From: Archilochus colubris
Lineage: Eukaryota; Chordata; Aves; Apodiformes; Trochilidae
Assembly: GCA_023079485.1 (NCBI GenBank)
Contig: CM041083.1
Coordinates: forward strand, 60,951,810-61,015,809
Length of the DNA: 64,000 nt
Reading direction: 5' to 3'
The position numbers and the translations under genes were made by a program. The number at the start of each line of letters is the position of its first letter. The first letter of the stretch is position 1. Positions 1-11,737 of the stretch are shown here, piece after piece. The notes beneath the pieces were generated by a model that saw nothing but the letters and a program-made list of their open reading frames with translations, searched no databases and was not told the DNA's origin.

Positions 1-566
1 TCCCTGCCTTTCTGCTGTCCCACTCCTCTGGCTACGGATGTGAGGTGATAATGACAAATGAGGAAAGACTCATTAAAATACAAGAGTTTTGAACTCCTCC
101 CTAAAACACTTTGACCTGCAGAGGCCTCCCTTTATTTAACTGTTTCACAGGATAAGTTCTGCAGAAATCCACTCAAGCTGCATCCCAGCAGAACAACCCA
201 GAACTGCACAGCACAGGCTGCAGCAGGGAGTGAGGCTGCATGACACGGCTCTCCATGGATTCCTCTGCATCTTCTGACTCCAGCAGACTCAGGTTTTTTT
301 AACTTGGGGCAGGGTGACTGAACAGCCTGTTAGACTGAAGATGTGTGACAGATAAGACTTAGTCTATGTAGCATATCCATATGACTGCTCTTCTTCAAGG
401 ATCAGACTTTGTACCTAATAGGGAGATATCAATTTGCTGTGAAAATACAATCATGATCTTCACCCTTAGTGGAAGAGGAACTAATGGCAAATGAAATAAA
501 GCAGTACTCTTTCACCCTGCCAAAAATGAGAAGGGAAAGGAATGGAGGGGAACAGAGGGAAAGAGA
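1..566. other. Non-coding single-copy sequence, no gene seen
   Basis: Mixed-composition sequence with no recognisable exon, RNA gene or transposon end. Short open frames near its right edge are produced by the neighbouring purine array and have no independent support. Probably intergenic or intronic. Confidence 0.6.
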
Positions 567-697
567 GAAGGAGAGGAGAGGAGAGGAAAGAGGAGAGGAG
601 AGAGAGAGGAGAGGAGAGGAGAGGAGAGGAGAGGAGAGGAGAGGAGAGGAGAGGAGAGGAGAGGAGAGGAGAGGAGAGGAGAGGAGAGGAGAGAGGA
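567..697. repeat. Purine-rich microsatellite, (GAGGA)n
   Basis: Positions 606-690 are 17 uninterrupted copies of the pentamer GAGGA. They are flanked on both sides by degenerate GAGAG/GGAAA purine sequence (567-605 and 691-697). All purines lie on the plus strand, so the tract is a polypurine/polypyrimidine mirror-type sequence. It reads open in both directions (Glu/Arg/Gly on one strand, Ser/Leu/Pro on the other) only because the pentamer contains no stop codon. It is not a gene. Perfect arrays of this length are usually length-polymorphic. Confidence 0.95.
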
Positions 698-2457
698 AAA
701 AGGAAAATTGGTGATTGAGTTTCCTTCCCTTTTAATTTAAAACAATTTTGCAATATTACCATAATGACCTCTGTATGCTAGACTGTGTCTGCTAAATTTT
801 TTTTTGTTTCCACGGTCTGTAAGTAACTCTGCATTATTCTGTGTGTACCTTTATTAAGAAGGTCACTAGATCTGTGGAGCAAGTGATACCTACATGAAGG
901 CTTGTCAGTTTTCTCTGCTTCTCATTTTGTTCTGTAGTGATTCCTGAAATTTCAAGTTTATGCACTTTTTATCCTCTCTCAGTCAATATGTCAATCATTT
1001 TTTAGGCAAGACAGTAACATAGGCTAGAATCAACAATTTTTAGTCTTCACTGGCAGAGACAGATTGGATCCTATCTCCCTTTGGAAGCAGAAGCATAAAG
1101 GTTATATGGTGAAACACTCTAGAAACAGCAAGGGAAGACTTCCTTTGTCTCTGTAGCCCTGACTGTGTGATTTGTTCTCTCTTTTCAGTAGATTTATAAC
1201 CTAAGTAGACAGCCACAAAATCTCAGCACTGTGCCATGGGATCCTATTCTGCTACATTGTTTGAAAACACTCTGAAACTATTCATTCTCATTTGTAGGGA
1301 GACATCATTCTCAGAGAGTGAGAAATCCTTATATTTGCGAATAACACCACATCAAATAATGCAGATTTGATTTTCCCACTGTTGGTTTGCTGCAGATCCT
1401 CAACCTAATTTATGCTAATGCTTGTGCCTCAGCTGCAGTTCATTAGTTTGCCCCAGCAAGTACAGAGCTGTGCTTTACAGTCAGGCCAGGCTAATGAGCT
1501 CTGAGTAATCATTTCATAGCACTTTTAAATAATATCAAATCACATCAAATGATGAAAAATAATTCCAAATCACGTTAGACCTTTTACACTGTTTCCTTTC
1601 TGCAAATGCCATACCTGCTTTCTGTAGAAAGGTTTCTAGTCTCAATTTATGCATTTTGCTTCATTTTCAGAAGGGAAAAAAAAATGGTGTTCTTTTCCTA
1701 TGAGATTCTCAACATGGTAACTGATGCAAAATAAAATTCTTGTAAAGATTTGTCTGCAGGTGCCATTCGAATTAATTGGCAGGGGAAGATACAGTTTAAA
1801 CCAATCTATTAATTTTTTCAATAACTATGCATCAATTTATCTTCATCTGAACTTTTATTGCATATTACTTCCCACAATTAAGATAAGAAGGTTGTTTGGG
1901 GTTTGTTTTCTTTAGTTTTACCCTGAAAAAAAGACTTTATATTTTTCTTCTAGAGCTGTCTAAGACCACATAGTAGGTCAACAGCAAAGTCAGAGGTTCT
2001 GATTCTTTGTAGTTTCCCATGGAATATCTAATAGATTTGCTCAAGGCATACCAAAACAGGTAGCTCGTGATTTAAAGAGAACTTAATGTAACATTCTGGC
2101 AATCAGAAAAATGTCTTGTTAGCGTATACTGTGGAGATGGTGAATGTTCAATTCTTCAAATGCAGGTTTTGTTACCTACATTAACATTACTTAATAAATT
2201 TTATACTGACTGATGATCCAGGAGCACTTAGCAGGCTGAAGTACATTTTCATGATCTGCCATGCAATAAATAAGGGATGTAATTCAGGTGCCTATACATA
2301 TGGTATTTGTAGCCATTTGAGGCTCCACAGGATGCTTCACTTTGCCTCCATTGACCTCTCCATAAGGGTGTAAATTTGACTTGCTCCCATGCCATATCTG
2401 CCATATCTGCCACCCTTTGAAGGATGTCTCCAGTGCTCTAGAGTATTGAGAACATAT
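698..2457. other. Non-coding single-copy sequence
   Basis: AT-rich sequence without a recognisable gene. The stretch around 1400-1530 has several homeodomain-like TAAT cores and an octamer-like ATGCTAAT at 1412-1419, discussed as a possible regulatory element. Otherwise only short A and T runs are seen. Confidence 0.6.
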
Positions 2458-3046
2458 AGAATCATAGAATCATAGAATTGGCTGGGTTGGAAGGGACCTC
2501 TGAGATCATCAAGTCCAACCCTTGATCCACTACCGCTGCAGTTCCCAGACCATGGCACTGAGTGCCACATCCAGTCTCTTTTTACATATCTCCAGGGACA
2601 GAGAATCCACTGCTTCCCTGGGCAGCCCATTCCAATGTCTGATCACCCTCTCCATAAAGAAATTCTTTCAAATATCCAACCTAAACCTCCCCCGGCACAA
2701 CTTAAGACCATGACCTCTTGTCTTGCTGATAATTGCCTGGGAAAAGAGACCAACCCCCCCCGGCTACCCCCTCGTTTCAGGGAGTTGTAGAGAGTGATGA
2801 GGTTTCCCCTGAGCCTCCGCTTCTCCGGGCTGAACAGCCCCAGCTCCCTCAGCCTCACCTCACAGGACTTGTGCTCGAGTCCCTTCACCAGCCTGGTTGC
2901 CCTCCTTTGGACCTGCTCCAGGACCTCAATCTCCTTCCTAAACTGAGGGGCCCAGAACTGGACACAGGACTCGAGGTGTGGCCTCACCTGCGCTGAGTAC
3001 AGGGGCAGAATCACTTCCTTGGACCTGCTGGCCACGCTGTTCCTAG
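2458..3046 (-). mobile_element. CR1 LINE, 5'-truncated, minus strand
   Basis: CR1 non-LTR retrotransposon copy of about 590 bp in reverse orientation. Its 3' end is at the left, where ATAGAATC units (complement of the CR1 ATTCTATGAT tail) precede the family-typical GGTTGGAAGGGACCTCTGAG. On the minus strand the right part (about 3040-2650) reads as the C-terminal end of the CR1 ORF2 protein, including the segments [22 protein letters not shown] and [20 protein letters not shown] stop codon and frame changes toward the tail show it is dead. Similarity to CR1 sequence stops at about 3046, which fits ordinary 5' truncation during target-primed reverse transcription. It closely resembles the copies at 7409, 11738 and 22926. 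Confidence 0.93.
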
Positions 3047-3289
3047 TATATCTTGTCACAGGAACTGCCAAAAAAATCTAGTCTTTCCAAAATCACATGG
3101 CAAGTTGTATATGCTAGAGAATGATCAAGTTATCACTTGGTGCTACGTTACCTTCCTGATGCCTAAAACCCCAGTGAATGCTGATTTATTCAGTGTTTGC
3201 AGTCACTGTGCTGGCTTCCTCCTCTGTTCACCGAGTATTTGCTTGCCTTGCACTGTTTTCTGAAGGCTGCTGAATCTAAAACAGTAATA

Positions 3290-3525
3290 ATGGTTTTAAA
3301 CTAGAAGAGGGTAGATTTAGGTTAGACATTAGGAGGAAATTCTGGTGAGGCACTGGCACAGGTTGCCCAGGGAAGTTGTGGCTTCTCCCTCCATGGAAGT
3401 GTTCAAGACTAGGCTGGATGGGGTTTTGAGCAACCTGGTCTTCTGGAAGATGTCCCTCTCCATGACCCAAAAGCCCATTCAGTTGAGGAGTCCCTTCCAG
3501 CTGAAACCATTCTATGATTCTATAA
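3290..3525 (+). mobile_element. CR1 LINE 3' fragment, plus strand
   Basis: About 235 bp of the CR1 3' end. A stretch at 3345-3440 still translates as the last conserved block of CR1 ORF2 (RHWHRLPREVVASPSMEVFK). It is followed by the untranslated tail (CCCTTCCAGCTGAAACC) and the terminal ATTCTATGATTCTAT. The tail differs from the copy at 2458, so it belongs to a different and more diverged CR1 subfamily. It faces its minus-strand neighbour head-to-head across about 240 bp of unique DNA. It is a non-functional fragment. Confidence 0.9.
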
Positions 3526-6500
3526 GTAATGAAGATTTGGGGTTTTCCTTGGGACTACTTGCTTCAGTTCCAAGAAGTGTGATTGATGCCTGTCGACTCC
3601 ACAGAGCCAGGAGAAATCCTGTTTTCCCTCCTGTCCTATCACTCAGATAGTCATAACTGCCCCAAATCTTTTTTATTATTTCGTTATTTCCTTTTCTGCA
3701 TTCCTTCTCCTTCTTTCAGCACACTGACTTTAAGAAGCAATGTCCAAGGCTACATATTCATATAAAAAGGAAAACAATTCATGCTATTTTCTTGTATTCT
3801 CTTAGTGAGAAAATGCCCATCATCAATTTTAAAACAATTATTGGGAAAAAACCCTCTCACCAAGCAAACTGAAAAACCTTACCCAGCCACTGCTAATCAT
3901 CTTCTGCTATCAGCATCATTACTAATCTTTGACCATGTTGGCAGAGAAAAGTAAGTGGTACAAATGATCATCAAGGAAGCAAAACAGGAAAAACACAGCC
4001 CTGGAGGTCAAAACTTGACTATTTAAAAAGGGTGTCAGAGGTAAACTGCAATACCTGGTCTCTTAGCTCTAAAGTGTGGTCTCTGCAAAAGATCACAGAG
4101 CTTGGCTTCAGTTCCATTTCAAAACAAAACAAAGAAACAAAAAAAAATTCTCTGGAATGTAAAAGAAATTTCCTTTTCCACAGGAAAATTCACCATGTAC
4201 TTAATTTTGATACGTAACTTCGTATGTTCAAAATTTTTCAATTATCATGTAACAGGAATACTGAGTTTTGCCATTGCAAATAATGAATCATAAAAGTTTT
4301 CATTGCTGTTTTATTCTCAGACACAAAATGGACCTTGGCTTCAGGAATGAGAAATCTGCAGACAGGGCATTGATATATTGTGATATCCCCACCTTACTGC
4401 AGCAGAAAGAGATGAATTGCTGCATTATCCTGGATATTTCTAGTATAAAAAACATAAAACAAATTCGAACCCCAGAGCAACTTTACCTTTTTCAGAACAC
4501 GAGACAGTCTACTTTTCATAATATTTCCACCATGTTTTCTTTAATATTGTTAAATTTTCTGGGACAGGAAGAGACTGGATTAGCATTTGGGCTATGGCCT
4601 AAATTACTACATTAGGGATGTTACAATGCAAAATATTTGATACTACAACAAAACTTTTGGTTTTGGTGGTTTTTTTGCATTATTTTTCTCTCTTTGACTG
4701 TCTTGGTTCTAGAAAGAAGACTTGAAATAAACAGATAGGATATATTCACACATGTAAAACTTAATTTAACTGCACTATAATCCTGTTTAGAACAGCTCTC
4801 AGGCCAAGAATCCAGTGGGAAAAATAAGCTGTATAGTAATGCATATTCCTCTGCCTACAGAGGGAAAGAGAAATCAGAAATGTGTACTCTTTAAAGGTAA
4901 AATCCACAGAGAGAAGTATTAGCATTTACATTATTCCAGTGCCCTTTAGTTGAGATCCAAATTTATTGTACTAAATTACCATGTTTAGGCAATCTATTCT
5001 CTCTGCAAGCCAGAAAGTGCTGGGTTTTATGCCCAATAAAAAGTTGTTTAGCCATTGTTCACAACGATATAAAAAAGCTATGACATGGTTACTATTTGAC
5101 TCAATTTTAGTCTTCCTCTACAAGTTGGACTCACTGGAAAAAAATGGTATGGCACTAGGGTGTGGTTGGTTTCATTCAATATCCAAATGACAAATAATAA
5201 ACGTCATATAATGTCAACTTCATGCTACTCAACTCAGTACAACTGGTTTTGCAAAAAATTCCTTGAGACACATATCAACACATCTTCTTTCCAGACAAAC
5301 ATAGCATTAGTGCTAATTAACAACCATCAGTGATATAGCATAATACTCTAAATGCAGATCCACGTTTCAGTGCTCCAATGGTGCTTTATTTGCCTCTTCT
5401 GAGGTGATGCTGTGGCAGTGTGGATCTGGAGTTCTTTTCCTGAGGCAGGAGCTGCTGTGCTGCCAACTGGCAACCCATCCACTACATCCATTCATCTTTT
5501 GCTACGGCATTGCCCAAATGTGCCTACAAATAATTTGTCTGAGTGAATGGTGCCTGAACTTGGAAATTCAGATAAAATGAGGTCATCCAGTGAGGTCTTC
5601 CCAGTTGTAAAATAAAGACATTAATTTAGTTACCACATGAGATGATGTTTTGCACATTCTGAAATCAGGTTTCTTATTCCTTACTGCCTTGGAAGTTAGC
5701 ATTTCATTTATCACTCTGGATGCTTTACCAACTTGACAATGCCAATGCATCATTCATGCTCCATAAACTTCACTTCAGATGGACATGTTTTCCAAGCTTG
5801 GCAGAGTCTTGTTGCTTCATTAAATGCCTTTCAGTGGTCAATACTAGATATCAGCACGGACCTATGTCCCCCCCCTGTGATTTGGCCTGAAATCAAGAAA
5901 GCTATCACTCTTCTTTTTGTTTAAGCATTTTGCTTCTAGAATCTTATCACAAAGAAATTTCCTTGTTATATTATGTTATTAAAAGCAGCAAAGAGTGCTG
6001 GAGGTTGGCTTCCCACAGCTGCAGGGAAACTACCAGGTCCAATAGCATAAATAAAACTGATGGATTCAAGGATTGAAGCACCCGTTACACCACCAGCCCC
6101 CACCCCAACCTCTGCCACAGTCCACCCCCTGTCCTGTGTTGGATGAAACCCTACAACTCTATGTTTAGCATCCCTGGAGGCAGGTGTTGAGAGTTGCTCC
6201 TTTCACTCTGTTCCTCCCCTTCAACACAACAGCTCCTTTAACCTAGTTTTTACTCTTCCCACTCAAGCTGGCATCAGTGATTCTTCAAAATTGCTCTTAG
6301 CCCAGCTCTGCTTTTCTGACCCTGGTGAAAACCAGCCCAGTGAGCTGATGGAACCTCTCAGGCATAGTTGAGGTGATGTCTCTTAAATCACCTTGGATAG
6401 CCAAGGAATCATGGGGAAGGCAGGTGGGTAACAGGTGACAAGGTGCTGTGAACAACTCTTTCTTCACACTTTGAGTGCCACCTGCTGCAAAATGTCAGCT

Positions 6501-7408
6501 TAGTTGCTGGCCCTCCTGTAGTGACATCTGTCCCCTGCACAGACTTTCTTTCCTTTGGTGTGGGTAAGTGCAGAAGGAAATCAGAAAGAAGTCTGCATTG
6601 CGGCAGATCGGGAAATGACAAGGACTAGCAGTGTGTGCAGTGCTGAATTCCAAGGGTGATGGGAACACAGGGGCTTTCAGCATGCTTGACAGATTCCCCA
6701 TGCAAGAAAATGAAATTTCTCACTATCTTTTCCCACCCTGAAAATAATAACCTTGCTCAGGGGGAAGCTTGCTTCTTGTGCTTGAGAGACAGGAGACATG
6801 ATATTACAATCACATTCATTCTTTTATCTCTCCATGACTTGAATACATTTAAATCCCAAGTGATTAGAATGAAGAAAAGCAGGAAGGAAAGATTGTTTAA
6901 GGTGACTCAAATAAAAAAACAACCAAAAATCTCTCTTAAATTCAGATACACTGAGGAAAACAAAAATGGCATCTTATTCTCACCAAACCTCTATTCTTCT
7001 CTAGAGCTTGTTGGGAAAAATCATGCAGTAGCAGGCAGATAACTACTCATCCCCATGACCTTGCCCCACATGCAAAGTGGTAGGTCAAAAAGTATTGATC
7101 CCTGTATTATATGCTTTATCCCACTATTTATTTCCATTTCATTACTCAGAGAATAAAGTTAGTAGCCATGCTCTTTTTTCTGGTTCCATAACATGTTACT
7201 GCTTATTGATATGTTTTGTTTACCTGAGTATAGATAAAGGATGGGACAGAAATTGTAGGTGAGGTATAAAAATATTCCTTAAATTATATGTGCAAGAGTC
7301 AAAAGCATCCTCTGAATGTCTTTTTTATTTTTTTTCTTTTTTTCTTTTTTTTTTTTCCCCCAAACTGATAGACAACAGAAGATTTAAATGGACCTTCTCT
7401 CATCCCAA
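3526..7408. other. Non-coding single-copy sequence
   Basis: About 3.9 kb with no recognisable gene or repeat. Open frames of 115 codons (4268-4615, plus) and 128 codons (6656-7042, plus) were read and match no known family by eye. They have no signal peptide or domain pattern and no convincing flanking splice sites. A pyrimidine tract (T runs broken by C) fills 7319-7363, just before the next CR1 copy. Confidence 0.6.
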
Positions 7409-7808
7409 TGAGGAGAGGCTGAGGGAGCTGGGGCTGTTCAGCATAAAGAAGAGGAGGCTCAGGGGAGACCTCATCACTCTCTATAACTCCCTGAAAGGAG
7501 GGTGTAGCCAGGGGGGAGTTGGTCTCTTTTCCCAGGCAACTCTCAGCAAGACAAGAGGGCACGGTCTTAAGTTGTGCCGGGGGAGGTTTAGGTTGGATAT
7601 TTGAAAGAATTTCTTTACGGAGAGGGTGATCAGACATTGGAATGGGCTGCCCAGGGAAGTAGTGGATTCTCCGTCTCTGGAGATATTTAAAAAGAGACTG
7701 GATGTGGCACTCAGTGCCATGGTCTAGCAACCGCAACGGTGGTTCAAGGGTTGGACTCGATGACCTCTGAGGTCCCTTCCAACCCAGCCAATTCTATGAT
7801 TCTATGAT
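7409..7808 (+). mobile_element. CR1 LINE 3' fragment, plus strand
   Basis: About 400 bp of CR1. It begins inside ORF2 with a frame reading [30 protein letters not shown] and ends in the tail motif CCAATTCTATGATTCTATGA at about 7788-7807. It is very similar, on the opposite strand, to the copy at 2458, which suggests the same relatively recent subfamily. The frame closes within about 60 codons of similarity, so the fragment is not functional. The pyrimidine-rich tract immediately upstream is not part of CR1. Confidence 0.93.
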
Positions 7809-10800
7809 CCTCACCTCTCTTCCCCTTGCCAAAGAAGACAGGAAAAAACAAGTAGTTTGAGGCCTATGACCTCAAACCTACTTTGAATACCTAGATCTGA
7901 GTAAGAGTCTCTTGGAATGAATCCCCACTGTCCTCTGCGTTTTGCTTATTGTTCACAAACTTGTGTACTCCCTGGCTGCCAGACCAGGGAGTACACAAAT
8001 GGTAGGATAGTAGATGATTTGCTGGCTGCTTCCCCCAGGTCCTTTTCCTTCTCCAGATACTGAACATATTGATTTGTTGTACCTATACACTGAGTGCTGA
8101 AACATTAACTTTCTTTCTCCTTCCATCTGGTTGGGTTACTGTAACCCTATGTAGTAATTGCATAACTTTATTATTACATAAATGATGCTACAAGCATATC
8201 ATAACAATATTTTAGCTAAGCTAATAACGTAGGCTAGCAGCTTGTTTTATGGTTATTTCTATCAGATTAATCTCAGTGAAATCTGCCTTTATTTTCTTCA
8301 TACAACAAAATGAAGCTCTAGTGCCATTTTCCAAATACTAAAACCAGTGATATGCTCAGTTTATAAAGACCATGTACAGTAGAAGCATTCCTAGTACTTT
8401 GCTTAATTATTTTGCATAGACACAGAGCTATGCATAAAAAAAAAAAATAAAATCTGGAGGCATGCTGGTTGGCCACCTCCATTGTATAAAAACCTAACTA
8501 AAGCAACAAACCCAACCCTTTGTCTAAATAATTTAAGACTTTTTATCAAGCCTTAAGATAGACTTTAATACCTAAGATAGCTCTTTTTCAACCAATGTAA
8601 TGGAGTGGTTTTGTTAGGGAAAAATAAAGTCTGTCTTGAGACTAAAGGAGAGGAAAAATAGCATAAATTATGTTAGTAGAGATATTGGGAGATGCAACAT
8701 TTTGCTCTTGAGTACTGACGATGTTGCAGGTTCATGTGTTTGCTTTAAGAGGGATACTCACTAACTTTGCTAATAACTTGTCCATAACAGGGTCAAAGAT
8801 TCATTATCCTGTGAAACACCCAGGCTATTTTTTTCTCATTCCAAGGAGAAAAAATGTTTCTGAAGGTTCCTGTAGGCATTCTCATGTCTCTAATACAATG
8901 TTTGATTTTAAAATTTTTAAAACTAAGCTGAGAAAAATATTTCAAGTTGTGAAGTTCCTTCCTTGGCCATAACCCCTTGAACACTTAAGCTGCCCAGCAT
9001 CTAGTCCAGAAGTTTATCTATACTGATACATCATAAGTTTTGTTCATAGGGTGGTTCAGAGTCTTAAGGCAGAAATAAAAAACTCTCATGGATCTTTTAT
9101 AACAAGAAATAAAGGTAATGTCAGATCTAATTTTGTTTAAAGTACAGGATACCTCCGGAAAAAAAATCCAATTTTGTCAACCATACTGCACAGTTCATTG
9201 GTAAAAATACTACATTACAGCACCTTATTGTGCAGTTTGTAACTATTTTATCATTAAGCCTGAAATATGTCAAGTGCATTGATATAAGTGGCAAATAAGG
9301 GATAAATGGTGATCTGTTTTGCACCAAAAAAAAAAAAACAACCAAAAAAACTCACACCCCAAGACCCCAGAAACCTAATTCCATATTTTCTACGCAGATT
9401 TTTTTTTTTTTTTTAATGAAAAAAAAAGTCTCTGACCTTCTCCTTCACTAAGCAAGGAGTCAAAGTATTCACTGAACTGAAAACCAGAAACAGGTTACCA
9501 AGCTTAAGGGCACAGATCTCAAAATGTGTTCTTCAACCATTGCACAGTGAAGTTCAAGCCTCTGGGAAGCCTGCCTTGGGATGGCTCTGAGGGCTGGGAA
9601 TGGAGGGGGTGGGAGAGGAACAGGAAGTTAGGAGAGAAGGCAAATTTTTCTAAGCTGACTAGCCAGGATAATTCAACTAAGAATGAACAAAATAAAGCAA
9701 TGGACTTCTAGAAAGTACACTAATTTTCTGTATAACCGTCAAGGTTTTAGCACACACTGTGCAGTTAACATAAGAAAAGTGTGCCATCTTGTGGGAAAAT
9801 GCAGAAAATATCAAACCATGCCTTGATATACATTTTGCATAGATTACTCTGCAAAATGAAGGGCAGGTGCCTCCATGAACAAATGTTTGAGGGAATATTC
9901 AGGATACTGCTATTGAAAACAAAGTCTTCAGACTGACCACTGGAGGATTAAAACCTTGAATAGACAATTCAGATTTCTGATCTAAAGAGTTATATGAGCT
10001 TTGTAGTGTTAAGATTAAGAAAATAAACTCAACCAGGAGATTTATTTCTGCAAAATGCCAGGCTGTCAGACTTCTTTCTGCCTCAGCTGGCTAACTCTCA
10101 CCCAAAATAAATCAGCATAGCTCAGCTAACTAACATCTTTCTAATATGTGTGTTTTTAAGGAAAAAACATGCAGGTTGATCAGAAGAGATGGAAGTTAAA
10201 CTTAAGGCAGAAAAAAAATGAGAAAATAAGAACCTTCAGAACAAAACTTTTATCACCAAGGCCTCAATCTTTGTGATTCTTGACAAAGAGCAAGCCAGTA
10301 ATATTTCAGATCCAAAAGAATCCTGTTCTATTAGCAGTACAAAATGAAAACTAGACAACAGCAACAAATATCTTGTTCAGAAATCAAATGCTTTACAGCT
10401 AATCTTTGGATTATTTATATAGTTTGGAAAAGTGGTGCTTTTCAAGCAGACTTGGGTATTACTGGGCTGCTGTTACTCGGGAGTCTTTCTGTGAGGTGTC
10501 TCATGAGAACGTTGGGAGAAGTTGTCCTCTACTAATAAAAAAAGAATAGAAAGCAGAAGTTTGTGAGAGAAAAGGGCTGTGCTAAATCCTTCCCCTCCCC
10601 AGCAGCTGTAGGAACTGCTCTGTCTTCTCCCAGAGCATGCCCATGGCCCTCCTGGTGTGGAGAGAGCTTGAAGCCACCTCTTAGTCCACCAAACTCATGG
10701 CTGGTTCAATTAACTGTGGCACACAGCATCTAATGCATGACGTTAATGAACTCTTTACCACCCAAGATGATCAAACTTCACAGCTGGATTTATGCTTTAT

Positions 10801-11737
10801 CAGGAAGAAGTGCCAGGTGTGTCTATTAGCTGCTCTGCTTTCCCATTCTCATTTAAATAAAGCAAAAATATGGAAGAAAATTCTACTGGCTTGAATAAAA
10901 AAGGAGAAGAAAAAAACCCAAAGATACAGGTTAGGACAAGATGGATTGCCATAAAATAATATTTAGGACACACATGCTTTAAATTTAAAAATGACTGAGA
11001 GATGTTAGTGGAAGGAAAAAGGATATTAAAAATTAATTATAATAAAGGTTATCAGAAGTCTTAATAAGCAACAAAAAAGGCAGTCTAAAACTTTTCTTTT
11101 TTGCTGCTTGTTTTCCTTTGCTAGCTATTAACAGTCACTTCAGATATAACAGTGTCCAATGTAGCAGGGAGATAGGTAATTTTAGTCTGGTTTGTTATTT
11201 TTAAATTAAAAATATTAGTTACAAAATTAGTTAAAAATAAGTGTCCTAACAAACAACAAATTTATGTGATATGTCCAGAGTGTTGTCAGAACCTGTTTAA
11301 AGTGAGGGTAAGTCCAAGGAAGGGGGCAAGGTGCACACCACTGAACTTGGAGCTTGGATGCAGATGCATAAAGTTTGGTTGCATTCTCTCTCCTGGAAAT
11401 CAATAAAGAGAGGGGTTCCAGACAGGAGGACATCTGTTCAATATCTGAAGTTTGGCAGGTTGAATAAGATCCTTGATGCGGCTGTGTTCACATCAGGGAT
11501 ACTTGGTTCAGGACACTGGGCTATACCTAGTCCAAAGTAAAGATGCATGTAGTACGGTTACAGTACCCCTAGCAATGAATTCTTCAAGTTACTGATCTGC
11601 CTTGGTTGTACCAAAGTGTTGCTCATGTAAATGTTTCCATGTTTTGGCTGAGGCAGCAGCACTCGCAAAATGGAAACCCAGCCTGGACAGAGTGCTGAGG
11701 AGACACAGTTATACTGTCCCCAGGTAACTCATGCAGG
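7809..11737. other. Non-coding single-copy sequence with A/T homopolymer runs
   Basis: About 3.9 kb of AT-rich DNA. It contains the perfect hairpin at 7961-7998 (separate entry) and long A runs at 8438-8450 and 9327-9339. A 16-T run near 9400-9416 is followed by nine A residues. No exon, RNA gene or transposon end is recognised. Confidence 0.6.
7961..7998. repeat. Perfect 15-bp inverted repeat with 8-nt loop
   Basis: Left arm 7961-7975 (TTGTGTACTCCCTGG) is the exact reverse complement of right arm 7984-7998 (CCAGGGAGTACACAA). The loop at 7976-7983 is CTGCCAGA. Pairing does not extend outside the arms. A 15-bp perfect GC-containing stem is unlikely by chance at any one place. It is too short to be a normal microRNA precursor, and it has no recognised transposon termini. 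Confidence 0.85.

Noticed and set aside
469..762. Overlapping open frames on both strands
   Set aside because: Created by the stop-free GAGGA array; the predicted proteins are pure low complexity.
9326..9425. A run followed by T run then A run, possible hairpin
   Set aside because: Pairing is between homopolymers only, so it is not distinguishable from independent poly(A)/poly(T) tracts.
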